Shown here in pieces: positions 37,501 through 50,700 of a DNA stretch of 64,000 nt. The notes beneath the pieces are model-generated. The model did not search any database, was not told the DNA's origin, and saw only the letters and a list, made by a program, of their open reading frames with translations. Made by a program: the position numbers and the translations under genes. Source of the DNA: Heterobilharzia americana (taxonomy: Eukaryota > Platyhelminthes > Trematoda > Strigeidida > Schistosomatidae); contig OX104127.1 in assembly GCA_944470555.2 (NCBI GenBank), positions 112,744,741 to 112,808,740 on the forward strand, read 5' to 3'. Position 1 is the stretch's first letter, and each line of letters begins with the position of its first letter.

Positions 37501-38710
37501 GTGTGCCTCCAACGAGTTCATCATCATCTGTGTCTGTGGAACAGCATGAATTTCCATGTCAAGAGAAATGCTCATCCATAAAAACAAACGTTCACACTTG
37601 TGATAACAATCGTTGTTTCGATAGTATAGCTAACAATGCTGATAAAAACAAGTAAGTTCTAATTTTTGGATATTGATAACACTTTTTCATATCTAATGAC
37701 TTCTTGACCTTTTTAATACTTCGAGTGGCTTTTCTCAAAACGATATCAGAAAAGAGTTTCTGTGGTATGCAGTCTAGCAAGCTGTAGGCAGTCTTACTTG
37801 GCTTTTGAGAAAAATGTATTTCTCAGCCAAAAAGTGTTCATAAATTTGTTATTTAGTCCAAAATATATTCAAAAACATCAGCATGGAAAATAGGTCCTTT
37901 GGCTACAATTATTTTGGATACTGAAGTGGTATTTACAATCATTTATTGCAAAGGTATATAAAAGTTTGAAGTTATAGATTACTCACTACTTGAACAACAG
38001 TAAAGCAATGGTTAGTTCACCGTAAAATTGATGTTTCACGAAGCGATTCCTTGAGTTTGTTTCTTCGGAGTCAATTATTAAGTCTGGAAGAAGGTGCAAG
38101 TTAAATATTAGAGATATTTCGTATGTTGTTGGCAGTTTGACTACTATCATTTATTTTTGTATTCAAACATCCGTACTAAATTTTACTAAAATTTTATTGT
38201 TTACCAATTAAAGACATACTACCGCTAAATAAATAAATTCTCATTACTTTACGATAGTGTTTTTTACTAGTGCACCACTTTGCAAGAATCAATCTTATGA
38301 CTCTGTTGTAGCGGCATGATTTCTCTCCTTAAGTTTAGTTCAGTGTGTGAACAGAATCTGATTGTGATACGGTAAAATACAATAATAATGAATCAAGTGT
38401 TTTTGAACATGGCCTGCTTTTTCATAGATCTCAAGACTAACAAAGCAGATGACATATGCTGTAAGCGGATGCAAGTATGCACTTGAAGTATGTAATTCAT
38501 GGTATAAGGTGTATTTTATTTGTGTAATCTCGGCGTGGTATATTAGAACAAATAACAGAACCAAAAAATATTCTGTATTGTTTATTTCGTTATTTGTTCT
38601 TATATACCACGCGGGGATTAAACAAGTAAAATACACCTCATGCGATGAATCATATTAATTTGGTGCCCAAGGTTTTCCAAACCATACAGTACATCATTCG
38701 TCAGGATACG

Positions 38711-38761
<51 letters not shown>

Positions 38762-41700
38762 CCCAAGATACAATCTAATACGTATTTTGTGAAACACTGT
38801 TAAAGTAATACTATCATTTCAATCCATGAGAAATTTGTGCATTGTGTAGAGAATCAGTCTTATGATAGATATATTTGTAATGAATATTTATGCATAATAA
38901 TTTCCGTGGCATAATTTCAAATCATTCGGGATTATTAATAATTTGTTTCATTAACGACCTTTACTGTTTCTTTCACAGTTTTAGTACCGATTGCTTCCAA
39001 TTATTTGCTTATCATGAAATAAGGTTTGGATTGTTCTGTTAAGAATCATTATGTGTAAATATTCATTACAAATATATTCATAATTAAACAGTCCTGTTAC
39101 TGTTTATCATTCACCTAATAAAGTCATTAGATAGTCGTAAATAGGTTTTTTCTTTATTTAGACATGAATCACTTGATGACCTGGAGGATTCACATTTCAT
39201 AAAAACTCGTTCAGCGACACGTGCTGCAAAACAAACCACTTATGAAAGTAATCACTATGATCTGGAATCCATTAAAACAACTTATCAGAAACAAAACAGT
39301 ACATCTATCTCTGATGGTATACATTCTACTTCTGAGGATTATAACAATTGTTGTTCAAATCGTAAACGTTCATCTTATCCGTCGAATGACCGATATGATT
39401 TGGACTACTGGAAATGTGAACATAAGAAGCCTCATTTACTTACATCTCATGATGGTATTATCAATAATCAAAATGGATATAAATCTACATCTGACTCTAA
39501 CTATTCACCAGATTCAAATAAAATGAATAGAATATTCGCTTCGTTTATTTCAGATAATTCTCCCTTATCATTAACTGCATTCACTACAGCAGCTTTTGAC
39601 ACAGTTAACAAACTTGATACAAGTAAGCCTTCTCATGTGACTGAAGACTTTAAAGATTCAAACGGAAGTCTTCAAGATAGTCGTTATTCAGAGAATACTC
39701 AGTCAAATGGAATTACTACTAAGGTAGAAGAAAATTGCACATTAGATGGCAATAATTGTAATTCATGTGAACAACATTCGGACTTCATCACAAAAGTGAG
39801 TTTATCCTTGTTAAGGTTTGATGTGATACTTACATAAAGTAAGAAATCAGTCCACTTTTATGGGTCAATTACACTAATGACGAGATAGTCAATAGAATCA
39901 TTTTATTTATTGTATGAGTCGTAGTTAATTAACAGAACTGTGGTTCATTGGTCTATACAGTTGGTTTCCGGCCGATAGGTTACGTGTTCAGACCTTCTCT
40001 GCACCTACGGAGGCTTGGAAAACCACGTAGTAATATTAATCCCTACACAATAGGTGTGGCTAATTGCCTATTGAAAAAAGTGCACGCGATTGTTGGGTGG
40101 ATTATGATTTTTTATCGGTCGATAGCTACTACCTTGATTTGGTGGTCGGGCTCGCATATCACAATGACCCAACGAGTTATACTTGTTCTTTGAGGTTGTA
40201 TCATGTCAGAGAAGTCGTTTGGGTAGCGATGAGACAAAAACCAGATACCCTTATAATGTAAGTTGCCACATTATAAATTGAACCCGAAGACGAATTAGTA
40301 GTGCTGACTGGACAGGGTTTGACAGCAGTAAAGTGTTTCCTACAGATGACCAGCAGAGTGGCATGCTAATACCTTCGGTTGTTTTGACTGCATTCACTTA
40401 TCTTCATCCTTCACCTCACTACCTTTTTACTTGATGTGCTGATATGAGGTGTGGCAACTCGGACCGTTACGCAGTAATGCCTGGTCCTATGTTGATAATG
40501 ATGATGATGATGACCTTCCCTATAGGAAGCAGATATTAGGAAATTTCTGTCTATAAAATAGAACACTTCTGCTTGTTCTGAGATATTCAGATACCAGTAG
40601 TTTGGACGTTCTAGCTAGATTTATGACAAAGTAAAATCTCAAAATCCCAAAACGTCTGTGTGTGGTTGACCTCAAACAGATATCCCTTAAGCTCTGTTGT
40701 CACACTAAATTGACCCATTTTCTCCTTCAGATATCTCGGAGAAACAATTTTCACGGTTTCCGCGGCTGGGAAGAACCAATTGCTTATGCGATCTAACCAC
40801 CTACAAAATGCACTCAACCACAACTTGTATTTCTTATTTTTGTCCCCTCTCCTCGCCTTCATTTTCTGATACCTACATTAAAACCCCGTATGACTTCTTC
40901 AACTTCCCACCCTACTACCATTACTAACAATCAAAGACAGCGAAGCACCATTCCTATTCTCTTGATACTCTTCTGTGGGTTTCACATTACAGCCTTCATT
41001 ATCTGAACCTATGTCGAGTAGGAAAACAGACGACTGTTGCTGAAACTGGAATCTCGAGCCTGTGTGCGGTTATTCACTTGACCTCACTTGGTCAGTTTGA
41101 TGATAATTGAAAATCCACATTACGATTGTCTGAATATTCAATCGCTAGCTCTCTTCGACTCGTTGGTATAGGTGTAACATAAAGTTATAGAACAAAGTGT
41201 ACTTCTCGATTGGGTACAAGTCAACAGCCGTCTATGTGCTATCCTGCTGAATGGATTTGTAAGACCTAGGAAGGATCATGAGAATTGGTGATGCCTACTC
41301 ATAATCTTCGCTTACGTGTCGACTATAGTTCAGATAATACAATGGATGAATTCCACGAAGTTGTCAATGTTGCTACATAAAGTGAAACGTTGAGATATAG
41401 TCACAAGGGCAGGTAACTTTAACGCTGAAGTAGGGAGTCTGAGTCAATTGAAAGGGTGTCGTGGAGGTATCAACGGAACTTCATTCCCACGAAATGACAG
41501 CGGTGGTCGTCTGTTGCTACTTTTTCTTCCAATCGCTGGTTTTTGACTTTCATTAACTTCAGGCCTAAAGAGAGACACTGTCTCATGAAAGATGCAGACG
41601 GATTGTATTGCTATGAGATATCTTTGGAAGATAGTCACTGTTTCTGGAGTACCCGCTTGTACTCCAGCTACGTGTCTGTGTACACTCTACTGGTCGAAGA

Positions 41701-44700
41701 AAGCAGGCAGCAATGGAGCTTGTGTGTGTTCGATTGAAGGATAAAGACATCAAGTGTATATAAAGGGCGAAGGTGACTTGGCATTTCTCTAAAATTGAAA
41801 ACAATTATATTCATTATGAAGCCTGGCATAATATTCAGTCTGCTGTAAAAACAGCGGTAAAGACAGCTGGCAACGTATATCCGAAAGTTTGCAAAAGCCA
41901 GTTTATTCCACAACCCCGTTTGAACTGACTGGTGTGAGAAGACTGACTCCATCTGGCTCTGACCACAATGGGGAGGGAAAGCAACTTTAACGTAAATTGA
42001 CCATGAGTGTACGCAATGATGGCGAGCAGTGGTAGGTGGCTTAAGCGATAAAGGTAGAGAAGGCATCAGCACTAGGCAATACTCGGCAATTATTTTGGCT
42101 TAATTAGAATACTGGCAAGTAGAAGACGATGGTGGATGATTCGGTGATAACTTCGTGGGATAAGCAGATAAAACATTGAGCAGCACACTTTGAAGCCCAG
42201 TTCAACTAACCTATACTTAACCTACACGGGATCTATATGTCGGTTGGCAAATTTTACTCACAATTTCTATATCAGTGGGATTCTAGTGGTTGAGTGGTTC
42301 ATGCCTGTTGGTTTATTAATAAATGAACCTTACCCTGTCCAAAGTTGTCATATTTTAGTTCAAGTAAGCCTTGATTCTTCATCTTGCGTTTATGTGACTT
42401 AAAACATATGAGGGTTTTTAATGTAGTTAGTGTATCGGCCTAGTAAAAATATGTGGTTTTCGTGCGTTGTGCGCAGGTGATCCTTAGGTGGGAAAGTAGA
42501 AGGTGGAGTTTTACCCCCGAAATTATGCATCTGTGACTGAGTTTAGTAAAAGTGGAGAGCAAACATCGTTGAACAACATAATGTAATATATTTACGGTAA
42601 AGAATACAATGGAGTGCCCGAAGAAAGAAATTTTGGCGATAGGCATCAAGATTAGAAGTCGCAAAACCTCTTAGTCGACTTGGTTAAGTGGTTCACATAT
42701 GGAAACGAATATGGCTGCAGTTGAGTATTGGTAAGCATACTTGTATTATGGTAGCTGGTTATAAAATCTAACTTGAAGTTTTCATTGTTTTATTTTTGTT
42801 GTACTTAAACTATAGTATGTGGTCTGCCAAAGATCCCTTGATCATGGAAACTATGTTGGTTAAGATGATTTTTTTGTAACTGGAAAACGATGATTTTCCT
42901 TTTTTCCCATGTGCTGTAGCAGCGATATGTACTTTATTCTTGTACCTTATACCAATGAGTCATTGCTAGGCATCATTACCGAAAGCTTCCACACAATTCA
43001 TCAAGATCTTATTTTTTCTGCTTTTATTAAAATTTTTACTTACTGTTCAGAAAATAACACACTCTGTAAACTTTTTTAGTATGGCAGCACTATGTATTAA
43101 TTGTTGTACGTTAATTCAAGAACGTTCTCAAGGATACCAATCTTCAGAAAGCAGAAGGAGTAGATAGAGCATTGCTTTTGCAATTTTAGCTAAATAGAAA
43201 TCAAAGAATAGGTTATCTTTTAAAGAACATTATTCATCACGCCTAAGATGTAGTTGGATACGTCTCAGTAACGTTTATTAGGTGTGGTAGAACTACTGTT
43301 TGAAACTAGGTACGACATATTAGGTAGGGAAGTCCAAATCACTCGATAAGACTGTGAATCTTGAGAGACTAAGGAAATATTAACATGTGTTGCGCATGCC
43401 GAACTGCCACCTACCTTGATTTATGTTTTTAGTTGGAGTTAGATTGCCAGAAGCCGGGGTGGTCAGAATAAGGCGTGACACCAATCTATGAAGTCTCCGA
43501 CTGTTTGTACAAGCTTTTCTGGGAGGCACAGGCTGCTTCAGTGAGGTTATTGGGGTGTTCGAAACTATTGATTGGAGACTTCTGACGTAATTTCATATTG
43601 GTCACTGTAGTGTGAATGTATAAACTTTTTTATCTTAGAAATTTCAAAAGTTTTGTGGACATGTTTGTTCCCTTCTCTTGCTTCAACTACTTGTGTATTT
43701 TAATACTAGTTTATTTTTTGGTTCAGTTCCTCTTTCTGAGCTACTTTGAAGTGTGGTAACTTGGACTAATGCTCTTCCCTATAAGGTTCTACTTTGATTT
43801 GTCGTCCTGTGGATCTCTAACGCGTTCAGATTCAGAACGTTTAGGTAATGCAAAGAGTTAGTGATGATATCGGCCTTGTAGATCGCTTACTTTTTACCTT
43901 TGAAATTACCAGTAGTAGTAACTGACTCATTTATCAAAGTTATTTTCACGATATTTAGGTTTTTTTAGTCAAATGTTTTCCATTTTTCGATCTTATATAC
44001 TGTGCTTTTCTACTAAACCATATTGTATGGTACTAAGTTAAGACGGTAGCACTTATACAATATATCCTCTTCATCTTTGAAAGGGTCTTCTGTAGGGACG
44101 TAAGTTGTAGTTATGCCAAGTAAAACCTAGCAATCAAATCACGGAAGTTGTATTCATACCAGCATCTGCTGGTTTAAAGTCATTAACTTTTAACGATATT
44201 TTAACCAGGCTTCATAAGTTAATAAGAGCTGGCGGTGACGGACATCGTGTGGTGTGATTTGAAATCGATCAAAGTACCCTGAATGACTTTGCTCTGTTGT
44301 CTGTTAAACCTTTTTTCTCCCTCACTTTCTCAAATTCTTTTCTCAGTTCACTTTACTGTTTTTTCTTGTTATCATTCCTCTAAGTGAATGGAGTTTAAAA
44401 AGTCGTCAGTACAAATCTGTGCACTATTGTACTAGGCTTGGCGGCTCTTATTGGAGAAGAAGGTCACCAAACAGTTTGCAAATGTCTTCCTGTATGGACT
44501 TCGTAGTACTAGAGGTTCAATTGCATTTTACGTTAATAACCATGTCACTATCGAAATTGTTCTTGATACTGTTTTTTTTTTGACACCCAGAACATTCATC
44601 TTAAATACACCAACTGATCCAACATCTATCCACTTGAAAGTTATATCACACGTTGTCTTTAATTATGAAGAGTATACTTCCGTATCCTGATTTCTTCATT

Positions 44701-47700
44701 TTGTTTTCTTTTGTTTATTTAATTTCACATGAGCTGAGGGTTTCAACTAATTATTATCACTTTATTATTCTGTGTATCTTTTAGTCATAATAAGAGATGT
44801 TAACGAAAGTGTATTTTACTGATTGTTTGCTTTTGGTTAAATTATATTCGTTTACTAGGTAACATCGTCGCTAACATGTTACTCAGAAATCAATTCAAAA
44901 GTACGTGAAACTCCATTTAGCAACCGTTCAGCAACGTTTCTAAGTAAACAAGGTACTCCACCGAAAGAACTTACAAAACCTTTAACTATTGAAACGAAAT
45001 TGTGGTGTGATTCTGCAGAAAATGTTAGCACTGGGGAGTCGGCAACTTCTGCTAATAATGAAATGTACCTTACAGGTTCATCGGTTACTTCATCTACTGA
45101 AATGGGTGGTATGGTTTCAGACTCTCGTCCTCAAACACGAGCGCTGACTAGAGCATCTTTAAAACAAAACTTACATATCTCCGCACCAATTCCAATTGAA
45201 GAACGAACATCCAATACCAAAATGACATTAGAAAATGTGCAGTCAATGAAATCTGATCAAATGCATCATGATTCCAGCATAAACTCATCGAGTGTGTGCG
45301 ATCTGCATATATTACCCAAGCTTTCTTTGTCCACAGAAAATTCTCCTACAACTCCAACATTTTCAGCTGAATGTAAGTATAAATTCACGTTTCCGATTGT
45401 GATGTGTTTTTGTGTGTCAGTGAGACACTTTTTGAAGTGAATTGCATCAATTATTTTGCTCTTACCTATTGTTTATAATTTGAATTCTTTAAATACTTCA
45501 AGTAGATACGTATCAAACTGAAAAAATGTTTAGCATTTATGTGTATGATAATTTTCTACTTACACTTCTTGCAGGAATGGGATGATAATAATAATTTATC
45601 TCCTAGTTCATGCCAGCTAAGAGATGATGGAATATTTTGCATATATTCGTCGTTATAGAATAGGACGTTTTTCTCTGATTGCATTTCAAGTTCACTGACT
45701 GTGATCAAACTTTCAGATATAGGATGTTTATGTGGTGTCGTGTTTTCCTTATCCTGTTAAAGCCTACACCTTTTGTAATCTTATGTCATATGAGGACACA
45801 CTACTGAATATATATTTTTCTGACAGATCATTTATTAAATTTTGAGGGAGTTGTGGAGATTTGGAATTATTTCAAGTGGGTGCGCACTGCTGAGGAGTCC
45901 CATACTAGGACGAAACAGCTGTCCAGTGCTCCCAGGTTTCCTTTGTTCCTCCAACTGATGTCAGTCTACTTGAGATCATTTATTTGATGGGTTGTAGATA
46001 AGTGTATTTATAAGGATGATCAATTTTCCATGGTTTACGGTGACATTTTTTAAAACTTGAAGTTTTTCAACTGTCCTACTGTGGTATGTCAACAGGGTTT
46101 CGTTTGGAAACCATCTAGTTCATGTTATAAAGTGGGATCTCTAACGCTAAGTGTCACAAACTAACGAAATTCACTGCTGGATAACATGAGTAGTTAGAAA
46201 CCACCAAGACCAATCTGTAGATTTCTTATCCGGCTAGTGCAATCTACACCTCGTGATCTTGACTGGACACTACAAGTGAACAATGGAACTGTGGCTCATT
46301 AGTTTATGGAGATGACTTCCGACCAATGGGTCACGAGTTTTAACATGTGAAATGTACCTTCAGTTGAAAGACAGGTGTTAAAGTATACTTAAAAAACGTT
46401 AACCAATAGGAGGAGAACAGCATCACAGTCAGTACGGCATGGGGATAATAGCTGAAAAGTAGGGGACATTCGGTACTCTGGAAAATTAAATTAGTAAGTA
46501 CATTTGATTAAAGATAATTTTTGTACTAAGCAGTTGATTTATCATTAGGTGATAATGAGCCAAGATTTTTCGGAACTCTGATGTGACTTGACTGATGCCA
46601 CCGTTTGCTCGCTTTGGTGTACCATATGGTTGGGAATTAGGTGTGCCTGTTAAAGAAAGGATTATAAGAATACTTAAAGTGACCAACGGCCGTTACCTAC
46701 TTAGCATCGTCTGTATGGTGGAACTACCACGTGAGCTATGTTAAGGTTATGCGTAGTGTTCTAGATAGAAGTAGGTAAGTCAATGAAGTTGTAAGCCTTC
46801 ATCAACTGAGGTGGTTAGGCCTTATGTTACTTATTTCAAGCGACTGTCTACTTCAAGGTAATATTATGTGGATTAGGATTATGTTGGAAAAAAGTAAATG
46901 GCTGTCAAACTGAAACATGAAACCACTCCATGAATTCTCTGACTATTTTTTGAACCATGTTTGAAAACATTGATTTCCAAATTGAAGTTCACGTCGCAAC
47001 CGAAATTGAATGTTGAAGACTAGGCCAAAAATCGATTTCGGTGGCGCATATGTATCTACAATTTATCTTCAACTGGACCATTTTGTCAAATTTCTTTATT
47101 TACCTTACATCATGATCCATTTATATCCATGTTTGGTCGATTGTGGACTCTGACTTTGTTAGACAACGTTACTAGTCAAAGATATTTTGAAGCTGCATCG
47201 CATAGTTCTCACAATCCTCCTGGTAACTGAAAGATCTTATATACCACTAAGAAATCGTTACTTCAAGTCTTCAGCGTATACATTGAGTTTTTCAACTTCT
47301 CAATATCTCTTTGGGGAACATGTTAGAAGTTACGTAGCTGATAATGTCAATCATTCTTGGTTGCACATCGACTGCATTCCTTTTGGGCATAGAAGAGATA
47401 AATAAAGTCACTCTTCCTCATGTCACTTAGTTCTTATTTCAAGTAAAGCTTTCAACCTAACAAAAATAGTGTTGGTTTAGTCATATTCACTGATATCCGC
47501 ATAGGTGCGTGTAAAGTATACATTTATAACTGAAAATATCAAACTTTTAACCATTCTGCATTATGATTTTGGTCCCAGGACTCCAGGGTATGACATCTAT
47601 CAACTTGAAGTATTTTATTGATGTCACCAAGTGTACTACTTGACGCGAACAATATTTACTGCAAGCGCAAAGATCACACTTGATTCCAGAATACCTGTTA

Positions 47701-50700
47701 GTTGTCTCATTCACGAACCGCTTTAGAGGAGCAACTATCTTTCAAACATAATGCTGGTTTAATTAGCCCTTATTCAAATGGAACGGAAAATGAATTGTTT
47801 GACAACTTACCCATAAAGATATGATAATTTAAGGTATCCATATTAACTTACAGGAGTGTTTCGCATTGTTCATTATACCCCGCCTATCAGTTCTTGTCAC
47901 CTGTATAAAATCAGTCTCAGAGATCTTCCTCCTGATCATGCTTATCGTTACGTGTCTGTACTTCAAATTACCGCTATCCTGACCGCATCTTTAATGACTG
48001 CTTCGCTTCCTTTTGTCGCTTCTGTCGGTGTTCATTACCGTGAACTTTCATTTATCATCTGAATTTTAGTAAACATATGTAATATTTCGGAGATCTTCAC
48101 ATATATTATGCTGGATATAGCGACAGTTTTATCAGCTAGAACTCTAAAATATCTTCCTCTGAATGTATTTTATGTTTTTTACTGGTCTCTGGCCGTCACT
48201 TGTGCCTTCGAGTCGACGATTTGTTAAGAACTTAGTCAGACTAAGCCAAAAAATTAATGCTTATATGTGTTCTTGGTGTTCACACCTGCTGACTGATCAC
48301 TAAGAGTTGGGAAGTTTAAGGGTTATTGAAAGCAACGAAGTTCATTGAATGTAATGTAATAGTTTACCGTTTCAGTATTTTAAGCTGATCGCCGCTATAT
48401 CATTGAATTGATTCTTATGACGGTTACTATAAGAGATCCTATGATATCTTAATCAAGCTAACAGATAACAGAACCAATTGACCGCTTTCGGTGCTTGACT
48501 TATATTAAGCATACTTTGGTCTCTGTGACGTTTTAACAAGGATCAAATGTAAACGAGACAATGAGTCACACACATTATACAAAGGTTAATAATACCATCT
48601 AGCAACCTTAATCTCATTTGATAAGTGAAGGTTGGAATCCGTGACCTACTCACTAAAAGTTAACTGCACAGTCAAATGATACAGACCTCCAGTCGTGCAA
48701 CTGTGATTTATGGCTATACAGAATAAGAATGTCGGCTGTTCGAAATGCAGTCGAAAAATGATATCAAACTTGATAAAAAAAAACCCTTTTTTATACCTAT
48801 TAACGATCTTGCGGTAGATTTGTGTGGTGGGTGCTAGTGACATTAAATGGATTGTAATTACAAGATGTTGAACAGATTGCAATACTTTGGAGGAACCATA
48901 TACTGTATTATTTAATGACAAATTTTTAAAAAACTAAACGTAAAATATAGTAATAAACCTTTAAGACGTAATAAAAATACACGCATATTGTTATTTGTAA
49001 TAATACGCAATATTATTCTTGTGCATAATCAATACTTATTGTTTGTTCATACTTTTTGTGTGACAGCAAATGACGGTAAAAAAAATTGTACGTGCTTACT
49101 TGAATAGTCTACTTTAGTTTGTAGCATTTAAAGATTAGTAGATTAAAGTATTTTGATACTGCTTTTCTTGTTGCATCTTTTTAGAATATGAATATTTATC
49201 AAATTATATCACTTCAGTTCTTACATGTTTTCATTTGTTTTTACTTAATAAAAATAGCGAACATTTCAACTGTATCCACTGTTGTTACTGGCTCGCATCG
49301 TGGATCAAAATATCCAACTAGGTCATCTACTCGAATGGACACTCTTGCTTCGCATAATTTAGCTAATCTTCGTTCAAATCCTGTCACTGTTCAAAGTAAC
49401 ATCAGTCCATCAAAAGTAAACAGAACCACGTCTTTTGAACAAAATACCATTACTGCTGCTGCTAATAATAATATTGCTACTACAACCACTCCTGTTGTTG
49501 TGAATACTAGTAGTAATACTGATCTTTCAAAATACATGTCACCTTTTACATATAGCTGTACAAAACTAAAAAATTCACCAAGTTTATACCCACCGTTAAG
49601 TGTAGAGGAATTAAACATCTTATTACATAAAATAGATGAACAAATTAAAATCTGTATTCATGCTTTGATTGAAGAAGAGGAAAAGCGTCGATCTTATCGT
49701 ATTGATGATGCTAGACGCGTACATAATTATGAACCATTTATACGGGCTTTCCTCACTGCTCTTGCTAGACATGGAATGTTAAAAAATCAAATATTATCTG
49801 CCATGCAATTAAAAAATTCCTCGAGTAGTAATCAAAATCATAATTTATCTATTCAAGTATCAGATAGTTGTAAAAAGTCGAATATAAAAAAATCTATGAA
49901 TGATAAACATATCATTAGTAAATCTCATGCTGGACGGATCTATTCATTCTCCAATACTGGTTCGATAAAAAATAGAACTTTTCGTTCAAATTCATTGGTG
50001 AACAGATTAACTCGAGTTAATTCATCTACAAATAATATCAATAAAATTCGTGTTTCTCATCATTATAGTTCTTTAAATTACCGTAAACTACGAACACGAA
50101 ACAGGAAAAATCATATCAAAAATTTGGACTCAAATTGTGCTGTAAAGTGTACAGTTTCAGGTGATTCACAACCGTCTCTTATACAAGTATCCAATAATAA
50201 TAATCCATCATATAATGAATCTTCTGCAACAATCATTTCTACTGATAACAGTTTGTCGTGTAATGCACTATCAAAAGAAATTGGTTCAATTAATTCTCCC
50301 GTTACACGTCAAACATCAACTATATCTACTCAAAACAGAAATTCTTGTGCAGTACGAAGTGGTGTAGACCAGCAGCATGATGATGAGACTGGTGGTTCCG
50401 TTTCGGAAGATGCGTTCGTTAATTCGAACGGCAACTTATGTACAGTTAACTGTCAAAAGTCCGCTGTAGTTGTGGATGAAAACATTATAGTTGAAGGTAA
50501 TTTACTTATTTCAACTGTATCATCAGTAACAGTGGCATCTTGTTCATCTTGTGGTTCATCTCCTCAGTCATCTAATTCTTCTCGGTCAACTAATCTTCGA
50601 TCTGGTTCATGCGGTGTAAAACTAAGGCAGGCTAATTCAGATATCATCAATAACAAGCGGTCTTTACGTCCACGTACGTCACGTGAACGCGTTTCTACAC

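Noticed and set aside
39221..39526. Alternative 101-codon frame over BAP1 exon 4
   Set aside because: Out of the BAP1 frame; the spliced frame through 39162-39795 is longer and phase-compatible.
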